Below, piece by piece: positions 25,210 through 33,092 of a stretch of 33,092 nucleotides of DNA (within the stretch, counting starts at the first letter, position 1; each line of letters opens with the position of its first letter). The notes below the pieces were generated by a model. It saw nothing but the letters and a program-made list of their open reading frames with translations. It did not search any database and had not been told where the DNA came from. The DNA lies in the NCBI RefSeq assembly GCF_004330295.1, contig NZ_SJOJ01000037.1, positions 1-33,092 of the forward strand, written 5' to 3'. Position numbers and translations under genes: made by a program. This stretch comes from Rahnella victoriana (GTDB lineage: Bacteria; Pseudomonadota; Gammaproteobacteria; Enterobacterales; Enterobacteriaceae).

Positions 25210-25995
25210 ATGGAATTACAGATTACTGAGCAACACAACGGCTGGTGGGTCATCAGTCAGGAAGGCAAGCTGTGGCTGCCTGAGGGCGAACTGCCGTTTG
25301 GCAGCGCTGCACAATTTTCTCTGACCGGTAAGACAGCGCGTCAGATTGGCGAATGGCAGGGCGAACCGGTCTGGCTGGTTCGTCAGGCGATGCCAAACCA
25401 TATGGTTTCCGCCCGTCAGTTGCTGGATCAGGATCGCGGATTATTCCAGCTGGTCGGCCGTGGTGTGCAGCTGTCAGAATTTTACCGTTCACATCAGTTT
25501 TGTGGTTACTGCGGACATGAAATGCACGTCAGCAAAACTGAGTGGGCTGCGCTCTGCGGACACTGCCGCGAGCGCTATTACCCGCAAATTGCGCCCTGCA
25601 TCATTGTGGCGATCCGCAAGGGCGATGAGATTTTGCTGGCGCAGCATGTCCGTCATCGTAATGGCATCCACACGGTGCTGGCGGGGTTCGTAGAAGTCGG
25701 CGAAACGCTGGAAGAAACCGTGGCACGCGAAGTGATGGAAGAAAGCAACATCCGCGTGAAGAATGTCCGTTATGTCAGTTCCCAGCCGTGGCCGTTCCCC
25801 AATTCACTGATGATGGCGTTTATGGCTGATTACGACAGCGGCGAGATAGTGCATGATCCGAAAGAGTTGCTGAATGCGGGCTGGTACCGCTTTGACGCCT
25901 TGCCGCAATTGCCGCCGCCGGGGACGATTGCCCGCCGTCTGATTGAAGATACCGTTGCGCAGTGCCGCGCAGAAAGCGAAGACGACGACGTCTAG
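25210..25995 (+). CDS. nudC: NAD(+) diphosphatase / NAD-capped RNA decapping enzyme NudC
   Basis: NudC hydrolyses NAD(H) and removes NAD caps from RNA 5' ends. The 261-aa product (E. coli 257) has an N-terminal domain, a zinc ribbon (Cys98, Cys101, Cys116, Cys119) and a Nudix domain with the catalytic box near 159-181 ([20 protein letters not shown]). The NADH-specific [11 protein letters not shown] follows. One box position differs: the Gly after EES is Asn180 (EESNI), where E. coli has EESGI. The ribosome-binding site is weak, but GWWV homology at residue 11 supports the start. It is divergent from rsd. Confidence 0.96.
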   Translation: MELQITEQHNGWWVISQEGKLWLPEGELPFGSAAQFSLTGKTARQIGEWQGEPVWLVRQAMPNHMVSARQLLDQDRGLFQLVGRGVQLSEFYRSHQFCGYCGHEMHVSKTEWAALCGHCRERYYPQIAPCIIVAIRKGDEILLAQHVRHRNGIHTVLAGFVEVGETLEETVAREVMEESNIRVKNVRYVSSQPWPFPNSLMMAFMADYDSGEIVHDPKELLNAGWYRFDALPQLPPPGTIARRLIEDTVAQCRAESEDDDV

Positions 25996-26066
25996 CGTCA
26001 GTTTTGCGTGATAGAATGCCGTCAGATGATTGTCGGGCGGCCCGAATATTGAAGGAAAGAGCAAGA

Positions 26067-27131
26067 ATGAATGAGTTGAAAAACGACCGTTACCTGCGTG
26101 CTTTGTTACGTCAGCCTGTGGACATTACACCGGTGTGGATGATGCGTCAGGCAGGTCGTTATTTGCCGGAGTACAAAGAAACCCGCGCTGAAGCCGGTGA
26201 TTTTATGTCACTGTGCAAGAATGCCGAGCTGGCCTGTGAAGTGACTTTACAGCCGCTTCGTCGCTATCCGCTGGATGCGGCGATCCTGTTCTCCGACATC
26301 CTGACCATTCCTGATGCAATGGGGCTGGGGCTGTATTTCGAAGCCGGTGAAGGCCCGCGTTTTTCTTCCCCCCTGACTAACCGTGCTGATGTCGAAAAAC
26401 TGCCGGTGCCTGATCCGGAAATGGAACTCGGGTATGTCATGAATGCCGTGCGCACTATCCGTAAAAACCTGAAAGGCGAAGTGCCGCTGATTGGTTTCTC
26501 CGGCAGCCCGTGGACGCTGGCAACTTATATGGTAGAAGGCGGCAGCAGTAAAGCCTTCACCAAAATCAAAAAGATGATGTACGCCGATCCGGCCACGTTA
26601 CATCTGTTACTCGATAAAGTGGCAGACAGTGTCATTCTTTATCTTAACGCTCAGATCAAAGCGGGCGCCCAGTCGGTGATGATTTTTGATACCTGGGGCG
26701 GCGTGTTGACGCCTCGCGATTACCGCGAATTCTCCCTGAACTACATGCACAAAATCGTCGATGGCCTGATCCGTGAAAACGAAGGCCGCCGCGTGCCGGT
26801 GACTCTGTTTACCAAGGGTGGCGGTCAGTGGCTGGAAGCGATGGCCGCAACAGGCTGTGATGCGCTGGGTCTGGACTGGACCACCGACATTGCCGAGGCG
26901 CGTCGACGTGTCGGCGATAAGGTCGCGATTCAGGGCAATATGGATCCTTCCATGCTGTATGCCTCGCCGGTACGTATTGAGCAGGAAGTGGAAACCATTC
27001 TGGCCGGTTTCGGCAAAGGCAATGGTCATGTGTTTAACCTGGGTCACGGCATTCATCAGGATGTCCCGCCGGAAAACGCGGGTGCCTTCGTGGAAGCGGT
27101 ACACAGCCTGTCCCGTCAATATCACGAGTAA
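26067..27131 (+). CDS. hemE: Uroporphyrinogen decarboxylase HemE
   Basis: HemE decarboxylates the four acetate side chains of uroporphyrinogen III to give coproporphyrinogen III in haem synthesis. The start at 26067 (with GAAGGAAAGAG upstream) gives [14 protein letters not shown] and 354 aa, the E. coli length. An upstream in-frame ATG at 25962 lies inside nudC. The signature [15 protein letters not shown] is at 22-36, and the catalytic aspartate is Asp77 in ILFSDIL. The second signature, [13 protein letters not shown], is intact. It lies 71 bases after nudC. Confidence 0.97.
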   Translation: MNELKNDRYLRALLRQPVDITPVWMMRQAGRYLPEYKETRAEAGDFMSLCKNAELACEVTLQPLRRYPLDAAILFSDILTIPDAMGLGLYFEAGEGPRFSSPLTNRADVEKLPVPDPEMELGYVMNAVRTIRKNLKGEVPLIGFSGSPWTLATYMVEGGSSKAFTKIKKMMYADPATLHLLLDKVADSVILYLNAQIKAGAQSVMIFDTWGGVLTPRDYREFSLNYMHKIVDGLIRENEGRRVPVTLFTKGGGQWLEAMAATGCDALGLDWTTDIAEARRRVGDKVAIQGNMDPSMLYASPVRIEQEVETILAGFGKGNGHVFNLGHGIHQDVPPENAGAFVEAVHSLSRQYHE

Positions 27132-27140
27132 AAAACCGGT

Positions 27141-27821
27141 ATGATCGATACCCGTGCATTACGTGAAGAGCAACGGATCCTCGCAGATCAGATTGAACTG
27201 CAGGATCCACCCGGATTCACCACACCGGCGTTGATCGCTGGTGTGGATGTCGGCTTCGAACAGGGTGGCGAAGTGACGCGCGCGGCGGTGGCTGTTTTAC
27301 GCTATCCGTCGCTGGAACTGGTGGAATACCAGATCGCCCGCATTCCTACCGTGATGCCGTATATTCCCGGTTTCCTTTCTTTCCGTGAGCTTCCCGCACT
27401 GTTACAAGCCTGGCAGCAGGTCTCTTCCCGTCCTGATCTGGTGCTGGTTGACGGGCAGGGGATCGCCCATCCACGTCGTCTCGGCGTCGCCAGTCATTTT
27501 GGTCTGATGATCGACGTACCGACCATTGGTGTGGCCAAAAGTCGCTTGTGTGGTCAGTTTCTGCCGCTGGGTGATGAGCAATACAGTCAGCAGGCGTTGT
27601 ATGAAGGCGATGAACAGATTGGTTGGGTCTGGCGCAGCAAGCTACGCTGTAATCCCCTCTTTATCTCTCCGGGCAATCGCATCAGCATGGAATCCGCCCT
27701 TTATTGGGTGGCGCAGTGCATGCGGCAATATCGTCTGCCTGAACCGACCCGTTGGGCCGATGCGGTGGCATCAAACCGGGCGGCGTTTCAACGCTGGCAA
27801 CGGTTGAGTGATGATCTTTAG
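27141..27821 (+). CDS. nfi: Endonuclease V (deoxyinosine 3' endonuclease)
   Basis: Endonuclease V nicks DNA one base 3' of deoxyinosine, starting repair of deaminated adenine. The 226-aa product (E. coli 223) has the catalytic acid positions Asp36 in AGVDVGFE, Glu83 in FLSFRELP and Asp104 in [11 protein letters not shown]. The [11 protein letters not shown] wedge region and GVAKSRLCG are conserved. It begins nine bases after the hemE stop with no clear ribosome-binding site, suggesting co-transcription or coupling with hemE, the same neighbour as in E. coli. Confidence 0.97.
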   Translation: MIDTRALREEQRILADQIELQDPPGFTTPALIAGVDVGFEQGGEVTRAAVAVLRYPSLELVEYQIARIPTVMPYIPGFLSFRELPALLQAWQQVSSRPDLVLVDGQGIAHPRRLGVASHFGLMIDVPTIGVAKSRLCGQFLPLGDEQYSQQALYEGDEQIGWVWRSKLRCNPLFISPGNRISMESALYWVAQCMRQYRLPEPTRWADAVASNRAAFQRWQRLSDDL

Positions 27822-27891
27822 GAATCAAGGAATAGGGATATTGATTTATTTCAGGTAAACTCCCGCGCAGAAAAGTTAACGAGATCAACTC

Positions 27892-28482
27892 ATGTTACGT
27901 AATCCAATTCATTTACGTCTCGAAAAGCTGGAAAGCTGGCAACACGTGACGTTTATGGCGAGCTTGTGTGAACGCATGTACCCGAACTATCAGGCATTTT
28001 GCCTGGAAACCGGGTTTGGCGAAGCACAGCTTTACCGCCGTATTCTGGATTTAATCTGGGAAACGCTGGTGGTAAAAGACGCCAAGGTCAATTTTGACTC
28101 ACAGCTCGAAAAACTGGAGGAAGCAGTGCCTTCTTCCGACGATTACGACCTCTATGGGGTGTATCCGGCCATCGACGCCTGTATTGCATTAGGCGAACTG
28201 ATTCATTCGCGTCTGAGTGGCGAAACGCTGTCTCATGCGATTGCCGTCAGCGAGACGTCAATTCGTACTGTCGCGATGCTGGAAATGACCCAGGCCGGTA
28301 AAGAAATGACCGATGAAGAACTTAAGGTCATTCCTGCTGTTGAAGAAGAATGGGACATCCAATGGGAGATTTTTCGCCTGTTGGCTGACTGTGAGGAGCG
28401 TGACCTGGAATTAATAAAAGGGTTACGTTCTGACCTGCGTGAAGCCGCTGTCAGTAACATTGGCATAAATTTAGCGCAATAA
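27892..28482 (+). CDS. yjaG: DUF416 family protein YjaG
   Basis: A 196-aa soluble protein of unknown function, identical in length to E. coli YjaG and similar along its whole length (for example RMYPNYQAFC, IYPAID-type segments and EEWDIQWEIFRLL). It has no signal peptide or membrane segment and is rich in acidic and helical stretches. It lies between nfi and hupA as in E. coli. I do not assign a function. Confidence 0.93.
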   Translation: MLRNPIHLRLEKLESWQHVTFMASLCERMYPNYQAFCLETGFGEAQLYRRILDLIWETLVVKDAKVNFDSQLEKLEEAVPSSDDYDLYGVYPAIDACIALGELIHSRLSGETLSHAIAVSETSIRTVAMLEMTQAGKEMTDEELKVIPAVEEEWDIQWEIFRLLADCEERDLELIKGLRSDLREAAVSNIGINLAQ

Positions 28483-28672
28483 GGCGAGAAAACGTGATTT
28501 AACGCCTGATTTGTCGTGCCTTAAGGCTTCACATCCGCACCCTGTCTGGTCTACATTTGGGGGGCGTAAAAAAAGTGGCTATCGGTGCGTGTATGCAGGA
28601 GGGTGCTGTCAATCGGCATATCCGTCGCACTCGATGCTTTGCAAACGATAAACACACTGTAAAGGATAACTT

Positions 28673-28945
28673 ATGAACAAGACTCAACTGATTGATGTAA
28701 TTGCGGACAAAGCTGATCTTTCCAAAGCACAGGCCAAAGTTGCTCTTGAATCTACTCTGTCTGCTATTACCGAGTCTCTGAAAGAAGGTGATGCTGTACA
28801 ATTGGTTGGTTTCGGGACTTTCAAGGTAAATCATCGTAACGAGCGTACTGGTCGTAACCCACAGACTGGTAAAGAAATCAAAATCGCAGCTGCAAACGTG
28901 CCTGCGTTCGTTTCTGGTAAAGCTCTGAAAGACGCTGTTAAGTAA
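28673..28945 (+). CDS. hupA: DNA-binding protein HU-alpha
   Basis: HU is a small histone-like protein that bends and compacts DNA and acts as a homodimer or with HU-beta. The 90-aa product has the N-terminal helical dimer core, the GFGTF turn (47-51) and the DNA-intercalating arm tip RNPQTG (61-66). AAAGGATAA lies just before the ATG. The 190 bases upstream hold its own regulatory region, but I could not assign a clean promoter. Confidence 0.98.
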   Translation: MNKTQLIDVIADKADLSKAQAKVALESTLSAITESLKEGDAVQLVGFGTFKVNHRNERTGRNPQTGKEIKIAAANVPAFVSGKALKDAVK

Positions 28946-28954
28946 TTGCTTGCA

Positions 28955-29650
28955 GTGAAAAGAATAAGCGAAGGGGTCTTTAAGCCCCTTCAGTTTATCA
29001 CCCCCAGACTGGTAGCAGGTTTACTGGTGCTCGGTCTGGTGGGTTGCAGTTCTAAAAACACTTCCGAATTATTCTTTGCCAGCGGCTATGTGGCCGATCA
29101 AGGCATCAACCGGATCTGGCGCGAAGACAGCGCACAGAACGAGCCTCAAACGATCCTCAACGTCTACAGCCCCTATTACGGCGGCGATACGATCATTACC
29201 CGATACGAATTCCAGCAGGGCCAACTGCATCTGGTCAAAGAAACCCATGCGACCAAAACAGATTCGGGCGTTATGTTGCGTTTCGACGAGCAGGGCCATG
29301 TCAGCTTTATGCAGCGACAACTGCCTGAGCGCCGCGAAAAATTGTCCTCAGATGACGTTGAGCGCTATAAATACGAAGCGTCAAAAGTCCTGGATTTGAG
29401 CAGTGCGCTGAAGGCGGGAAATGTCCGGTTGATTCAGGCCCGCTGGCATAAAGGAATTATCACCACCTGCGCAGGCGAACAGGTTACTCCGGAGCTGACC
29501 GTGCGTTCTCAGGTCTGGCTGGCGAAACGCGCAAGCCGCAGTAACGATAATCTGGGCCTGGCCTGGCTGACGGCACCGGAAGGCAATGAACTGTTGCTGG
29601 TCGCCAATGAAGACTTCTGTAAATGGGAACCGAAAGAGTCTGATCTCTGA
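28955..29650 (+). CDS. yjaH: DUF1481 family lipoprotein (YjaH-like)
   Basis: A predicted lipoprotein of unknown function in the position of E. coli yjaH. The N-terminus has a basic start (KRI), a hydrophobic stretch (LVAGLLVLGL) and a lipobox LVGC followed by SSKN. The GTG at 28955 gives 231 aa; a TTG at 28946, directly after the hupA stop, would add three residues. Neither has a ribosome-binding site, so translation may depend on coupling to hupA. The hupA terminator-like hairpin lies inside the signal-peptide coding region. Confidence 0.8.
   Translation: MKRISEGVFKPLQFITPRLVAGLLVLGLVGCSSKNTSELFFASGYVADQGINRIWREDSAQNEPQTILNVYSPYYGGDTIITRYEFQQGQLHLVKETHATKTDSGVMLRFDEQGHVSFMQRQLPERREKLSSDDVERYKYEASKVLDLSSALKAGNVRLIQARWHKGIITTCAGEQVTPELTVRSQVWLAKRASRSNDNLGLAWLTAPEGNELLLVANEDFCKWEPKESDL
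28970..28991 (+). terminator. Hairpin after hupA (weak terminator within the downstream ORF)
   Basis: A 7-bp stem (GAAGGGG 28970-28976 with CCCCTTC 28985-28991) is followed by AGTTTATC. It probably reduces transcription past hupA, but the T tract is weak and the hairpin lies in the coding start of the next gene. Confidence 0.5.
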
Positions 29651-29667
29651 TCCCGTTTTCGCAAAAG

Positions 29668-29695
29668 AAAAGGCACGCCGAAGCGTGCCTTTTTT
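29668..29695. terminator. Bidirectional terminator between yjaH and purD
   Basis: An 11-bp perfect stem (29668-29678 with 29683-29693) has a CGAA loop on + (TTCG on -). T tracts follow on both strands (TTTTTT on +, TTTTCTTTT on -). It separates two convergent units. Confidence 0.92.
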
Positions 29696-29715
29696 GATCG
29701 TCAGGTGAGTCAGGG

Positions 29716-31005
29716 TTACTGATTGCGTTCGCGATCGATGGCACGGTAACCGATGTCTTTGCGACAGAAGCTGCCATCCCAGTGAATATCTTTCGCTAAA
29801 TCATACGCACGGGCCTGAGCCGCTTCGACGGTTTTACCCAATGCGGTCACGCACAATACGCGTCCGCCATTCGTCACCACCCGCTCATCCTGCAGACGGG
29901 TACCCGCATGGAACACTTTCCCGTCCGGCACTTCTTCCAGCGGCAGACCATGGATAACGTCACCGTTTTTATAATCAGCAGGATAGCCACCGGCGGCCAG
30001 CACCACGCCCAGTGAAGGACGCGGATCCCACTCGGAGGTTTTATCTGCAAGACGGCCTTCAGCACCGGCCAGACAAAGATCCACAAGATCCGAACGCAGA
30101 CGCAACATGATCGGCTGAGTTTCCGGATCGCCGAAACGGCAGTTGAATTCGATCACTTTTGGCTGACCATCGGCGGAGATCATCAGACCCGCGTACAGGA
30201 AGCCAGTGTATGTGTTGTTTTCCGCTGCCATCCCGCGCACAGTCGGCCAGATCACCTGATCCATCACGCGCTGATGGATTTCGTCAGTCACCACGGGTGC
30301 CGGGGAATACGCGCCCATACCGCCGGTATTCGGGCCGCTGTCGCCGTCACCTACGCGCTTGTGATCCTGACTGGTCGCCATCGGCAGCACATTGGTGCCG
30401 TCGACCATGACGATGAAACTCGCTTCTTCGCCATCAAGGAATTCCTCAATAACGATACGATGGCCCGCATCGCCGAACGCATTTCCCGCCAGCATGTCGT
30501 GAACGGCATCTTCAGCTTCTTTCAGCGTCATTGCCACAATGACACCTTTGCCCGCCGCCAGACCGTCAGCTTTGATGACAATCGGCGCGCCTTTGCTACG
30601 CAGATAGGCCAGCGCCGGCTCGATCTCGGTGAAGTTCTGATAATCTGCGCTTGGAATGTTATGGCGGGCCAGGAAATCCTTGGTGAACGCTTTAGAGCCT
30701 TCAAGCTGCGCGGCTTCCTGTGTCGGTCCAAAAATCTTCAGGCCCGCTGCACGGAAAGCATCAACCACGCCAATCACCAGCGGAGCTTCAGGGCCAACAA
30801 TGGTCAGGCCGATGTCATTACTTTTGGCGAAAGCCAGCAAACCGGCGATGTCAGTGGCGGCAATTTCAACGTTTTCCAGCAAGGGTTCCAGCGCGGTGCC
30901 CGCGTTGCCAGGCGCGACAAAGACTTTATCAGCCAGAGGTGACTGCGATGCCTTCCATGCCAGTGCATGTTCACGCCCGCCGTTACCGATAATTAAAATA
31001 TTCAT
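29716..31005 (-). CDS. purD: Phosphoribosylamine-glycine ligase PurD
   Basis: PurD (GAR synthetase) joins phosphoribosylamine and glycine with ATP, the second step of de novo purine synthesis. The start at 31005 gives 429 aa, the E. coli length, beginning MNILIIGNGGREHAL; GGAG lies seven bases upstream. An in-frame ATG at 31116 would start inside purH. ATP-grasp features include APIVIKADGLAAGKGV, EEFLDGEEASF, QDHKRVGDGDSGPNTGGMGA and EFNCRFGDPETQ. It is the second gene of the purHD operon, 46 bases after purH. Confidence 0.97.
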   Translation of the reverse strand: MNILIIGNGGREHALAWKASQSPLADKVFVAPGNAGTALEPLLENVEIAATDIAGLLAFAKSNDIGLTIVGPEAPLVIGVVDAFRAAGLKIFGPTQEAAQLEGSKAFTKDFLARHNIPSADYQNFTEIEPALAYLRSKGAPIVIKADGLAAGKGVIVAMTLKEAEDAVHDMLAGNAFGDAGHRIVIEEFLDGEEASFIVMVDGTNVLPMATSQDHKRVGDGDSGPNTGGMGAYSPAPVVTDEIHQRVMDQVIWPTVRGMAAENNTYTGFLYAGLMISADGQPKVIEFNCRFGDPETQPIMLRLRSDLVDLCLAGAEGRLADKTSEWDPRPSLGVVLAAGGYPADYKNGDVIHGLPLEEVPDGKVFHAGTRLQDERVVTNGGRVLCVTALGKTVEAAQARAYDLAKDIHWDGSFCRKDIGYRAIDRERNQ

Positions 31006-31021
31006 TCGAGGACTCCGGGTG

Positions 31022-31042
31022 AGCGGGCGCATCGCACCCGCT
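31022..31042 (-). repeat. Intercistronic hairpin between purH and purD
   Basis: A 9-bp stem with one G-T pair (31022-31030 with 31034-31042) and a 3-base loop lies in the 46-base gap. No T tract follows, so readthrough to purD is expected. It resembles a REP-like or stabilising element. Confidence 0.6.
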
Positions 31043-31051
31043 GAAAGAAAA

Positions 31052-32641
31052 TTAATGACGGAAGTGGCGCATGTCGGTGAACAGCATCGCAATGCCATGT
31101 TCGTTGGCGGCGGCAATCACTTCATCATCACGAATAGAACCGCCGGGCTGGATAACACAGGTAATCCCCACGGCTGCGGCGGCATCAATACCGTCGCGGA
31201 ACGGGAAGAAGGCATCAGAAGCCATCACGGAACCGGCAACTTCCAGACCTTCATCGGCGGCTTTGATACCGGCAATTTTGGCAGAGTAAACGCGGCTCAT
31301 CTGGCCGGCACCGATACCGATCGTCATTTTGTCTCGTGCATACACAATGGCGTTGGATTTCACGAATTTTGCGACTTTCCAGCAGAACAGCGCATCCGTC
31401 AGTTCCTGCTCCGTCGGCTGGCGCTCTGAAACCACACGCAGATCAGCCGCTTCAACCATACCCAAATCGCGATCCTGAACCAGCAGGCCGCCGTTGACAC
31501 GCTTGAAGTCGAGTGCTTTGTGGCGAGACTGCCATTGTCCGCAGGTCAGTACACGCACGTTTTGTTTGGCAGCGGTCAACGCCAGCGCTTCGGCGCTCAC
31601 GGATGGCGCAATGATCACTTCCACAAACTGACGGCTGATGATGGCTTTCGCGGTTTCAGCATCCAGTTCACGGTTGAAGGCAATGATGCCGCCGAAAGCG
31701 GACGTCGGATCTGTCTGATAGGCACGCTCGTAAGCAGCCAGAATGCTGTCGCCGATAGCCACACCGCAAGGGTTGGCATGCTTAACGATGACGCAGGCGG
31801 GTTCCGCGAATTCTTTCACGCATTCCAGTGCCGCATCAGTATCGGCAATGTTGTTATAGGAAAGTGCTTTGCCCTGAAGCTGGGTCGAGGTGGCAACAGA
31901 CGCCTCGCTGACATTTTCTTCTATATAGAAGGCAGCGTTCTGATGGCTGTTCTCGCCATAACGCATATCTTGTTTCTTTATATAGCTGAGATTCAGTGTG
32001 CGCGGGAACTGGCCAGATGCGGATTCAGTATCGCCATGGTAAGCCGGTACCATTGTGCCAAAGTAGTTAGCGATCATGCCATCGTAAGAGGCTGTGTGCT
32101 CGAAGGCTTTAATCGCCAGGTTGAAACGGGTCGCCAGCGTCAGCGAGCCGCTGTGGGCATCCATCTCTTCTATAATAGAAGCGTAGTCACTGCTCTTAAC
32201 CACGATCGCCACATCTTTATGGTTCTTCGCTGCCGAGCGAACCATGGTCGGGCCACCGATATCAATATTTTCTACCGCATCTTCCAGGGAACAGTCCGGG
32301 CGCGCGACAGTTTGTGCGAACGGATAAAGGTTAACGACCACCATGTCGATTGGCGCAATGGAATGTTGCGCCATGATTTCATCATCTTTCCCGCGACGGC
32401 CGAGAATGCCACCGTGAACTTTCGGGTGCAGGGTTTTGACGCGTCCATCCATCATTTCCGGGAAGCCGGTGTAGTCAGACACTTCAGTGACTGGCAGGCC
32501 AGCTTTCGCCAACAGGCTGGCAGTTCCGCCAGTGGAAAGTAATTCAACGCCACGCGAAGACAGGGCCTGGGCGAATTCTTCGATACCGGCTTTATCAGAA
32601 ACACTGAGCAGGGCGCGGCGGATTGGACGAGATTGTTGCAT
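31052..32641 (-). CDS. purH: Bifunctional AICAR transformylase / IMP cyclohydrolase PurH
   Basis: PurH carries out the last two steps of IMP synthesis: formylation of AICAR with 10-formyl-THF, then ring closure. The 529-aa product has the E. coli length. The N-terminal cyclohydrolase domain (about 1-199, MGS-like fold) begins [10 protein letters not shown] and contains STGGT (36-40) and the [17 protein letters not shown] region. The transformylase domain contains MRYGENSHQ (226-233 region) and KHANPCG (287-293), which holds the catalytic Lys-His pair. It is the first gene of purHD, divergent from the right-hand rRNA operon, with a PurR box in its promoter. Confidence 0.98.
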   Translation of the reverse strand: MQQSRPIRRALLSVSDKAGIEEFAQALSSRGVELLSTGGTASLLAKAGLPVTEVSDYTGFPEMMDGRVKTLHPKVHGGILGRRGKDDEIMAQHSIAPIDMVVVNLYPFAQTVARPDCSLEDAVENIDIGGPTMVRSAAKNHKDVAIVVKSSDYASIIEEMDAHSGSLTLATRFNLAIKAFEHTASYDGMIANYFGTMVPAYHGDTESASGQFPRTLNLSYIKKQDMRYGENSHQNAAFYIEENVSEASVATSTQLQGKALSYNNIADTDAALECVKEFAEPACVIVKHANPCGVAIGDSILAAYERAYQTDPTSAFGGIIAFNRELDAETAKAIISRQFVEVIIAPSVSAEALALTAAKQNVRVLTCGQWQSRHKALDFKRVNGGLLVQDRDLGMVEAADLRVVSERQPTEQELTDALFCWKVAKFVKSNAIVYARDKMTIGIGAGQMSRVYSAKIAGIKAADEGLEVAGSVMASDAFFPFRDGIDAAAAVGITCVIQPGGSIRDDEVIAAANEHGIAMLFTDMRHFRH

Positions 32642-32688
32642 GGTGGTTGTATCCTTGGCTTAGAGAGAGCAGAAAACTAACGCGCGAA

Positions 32689-32694
32689 ATTGTA
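32689..32694 (-). promoter_or_regulatory. purHD promoter -10 element
   Basis: On the minus strand, TACAAT lies 48 bases before the purH ATG, directly downstream of the PurR box. No strong -35 is visible at 16-18 bases. Confidence 0.55.
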
Positions 32695-32710
32695 GCGAAA
32701 ACGATTGCGC
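32695..32710. promoter_or_regulatory. PurR operator of purHD
   Basis: The 16-base near-palindrome GCGAAAACGATTGCGC, centred on CG, matches 12 of 16 positions of the PurR consensus ACGCAAACGTTTGCGT. It abuts the -10 element of the purH promoter, so PurR with hypoxanthine or guanine bound would block RNA polymerase there. Confidence 0.8.
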
Positions 32711-32742
32711 GACGCTCGCAAAATTTGAGATTCCTGCGGCTC

Positions 32743-32751
32743 TGTGGATAA
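32743..32751 (-). promoter_or_regulatory. DnaA-box consensus sequence
   Basis: The nonamer TGTGGATAA is an exact consensus DnaA box (TTATCCACA on the minus strand). It lies in the divergent region between the purH promoter and rRNA promoter P1. Function is unproven, and a chance match is possible. Confidence 0.4.
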
Positions 32752-32780
32752 ATCTGTGCAAAACACGGTATAAGCAGTGT

Positions 32781-32803
32781 GTTTGCTGTGTAATGCAGCA
32801 AAC
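32781..32803. repeat. Dyad upstream of rRNA promoter P1
   Basis: A perfect 8-bp inverted repeat (GTTTGCTG 32781-32788 with CAGCAAAC 32796-32803) has a 7-base centre and lies 25-47 bases upstream of the P1 -35. Fis binds in this zone at E. coli rRNA promoters, but the sequence is only loosely Fis-like. Confidence 0.5.
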
Positions 32804-32862
32804 GGTGTTTTTTCTTAAAATTAGCCCTTGCGGCCTGCTGAGAACTCCCTATAATGCCGCTC
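32804..32862 (+). promoter_or_regulatory. rRNA operon promoter P1 with UP element
   Basis: A -35 TTGCGG (32828-32833), 16-base spacer and perfect -10 TATAAT (32850-32855) are followed by a GCCGC discriminator. The CTCCC before the -10 and the A/T-rich stretch 32806-32823 (UP element) match rrn P1 architecture. Confidence 0.92.
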
Positions 32863-32947
32863 CATCGACAGGGAACAACGTGAACAACATCACGAAGTAA
32901 CCGGTTCGGAAAGATTAAAAACAGTGATGACCGGATGAAATAAACGG

Positions 32948-32981
32948 TTGACACTGAATGAGGAAAGCGTAATATACGCCA
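32948..32981 (+). promoter_or_regulatory. rRNA operon promoter P2
   Basis: A perfect -35 TTGACA (32948-32953), 16-base spacer and -10 TAATAT (32970-32975) lie 120 bases downstream of P1, the usual tandem arrangement. Confidence 0.92.
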
Positions 32982-32985
32982 CCTC

Positions 32986-33012
32986 GAGTTAGCAAGCGAA
33001 AGCGCGTAACTC
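32986..33012 (+). promoter_or_regulatory. boxB-like hairpin in rRNA leader
   Basis: An inverted repeat GAGTTA (32986-32991) with TAACTC (33007-33012) encloses GCAAGCGAAAGCGCG. It sits immediately before boxA, the place of boxB in rrn antitermination leaders. Confidence 0.7.
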
Positions 33013-33014
33013 AC

Positions 33015-33026
33015 TGCTCTTTAACA
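33015..33026 (+). promoter_or_regulatory. boxA antitermination site
   Basis: TGCTCTTTAACA is an exact rrn boxA, the NusB-S10 binding site for rRNA antitermination. The following AATTTATCAGACAATCTGTGT also matches the conserved rRNA leader. Confidence 0.95.
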
Positions 33027-33092
33027 ATTTATCAGACAATCTGTGTGGGCACTCACAAGACGATATCAGCCACTTCGGTGGCAAAAAATATC
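33027..33092 (+). other. rRNA operon leader, running off the window
   Basis: This is the leader before 16S rRNA; the mature 16S start is not reached. It includes a small hairpin, GCCAC 33069-33073 with GTGGC 33078-33082, with a TTCG loop. Confidence 0.85.

Overview
The window is a stretch of enterobacterial chromosome (Gammaproteobacteria, Enterobacterales). Gene order and protein sequences match the E. coli rrnB-rrnE interval closely. The proteins differ from E. coli enough to suggest a relative such as Yersiniaceae (a Rahnella/Serratia/Ewingella-like organism); that placement is inferred, not demonstrated. There is no mobile element, CRISPR array, prophage or integron. Nearly all of it is conserved housekeeping DNA.

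Layout. The left edge holds a 5S-tail-like end of an rRNA operon and its terminator (1-70). Next come murB-birA (+), convergent coaA (-), and a GNAT acetyltransferase gene (-). These are followed by a tRNA-Thr/Tyr/Gly/Thr cluster feeding into tufB, then secE-nusG, rplKA, rplJL and rpoBC, all on +. A strong terminator closes rpoC. The complete thiamine operon thiCEFSGH lies on - (18815-24276) behind a TPP riboswitch, with rsd upstream of it on the same strand. The + strand then carries nudC, hemE, nfi, yjaG, hupA and a DUF1481 lipoprotein gene. It converges on purHD (-), whose PurR-box promoter is back to back with the P1/P2 promoters, boxA and leader of a second rRNA operon running off the right edge.

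How the parts work together. Most of the + strand genes build or run the transcription-translation machinery: tRNAs, EF-Tu, ribosomal stalk and L1/L11 proteins, NusG, RNA polymerase beta and beta', HU, and two flanking rRNA operons. SecE belongs to the Sec translocase. Sites of known feedback are recognisable: the L1 target before rplK, the L10 leader, the rplL-rpoB attenuator, GC-rich discriminators at stable-RNA promoters, the TPP riboswitch and a PurR operator. The - strand carries biosynthesis (CoA, thiamine, purines) and the sigma70-binding regulator Rsd.

No new multi-gene system was found. The best second-look items are promoters whose -10 elements sit in loops of inverted repeats (PL11, PL10, thiC), structured DNA upstream of secE, a consensus DnaA box between purH and the rRNA promoter, an extended TPP-riboswitch arm, and a non-standard 5S tail at the left edge. 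Several start codons were moved from the longest-ORF position on ribosome-binding-site and homology grounds (GNAT, secE, thiS, thiF, thiC, rsd, hemE, DUF1481, purD).
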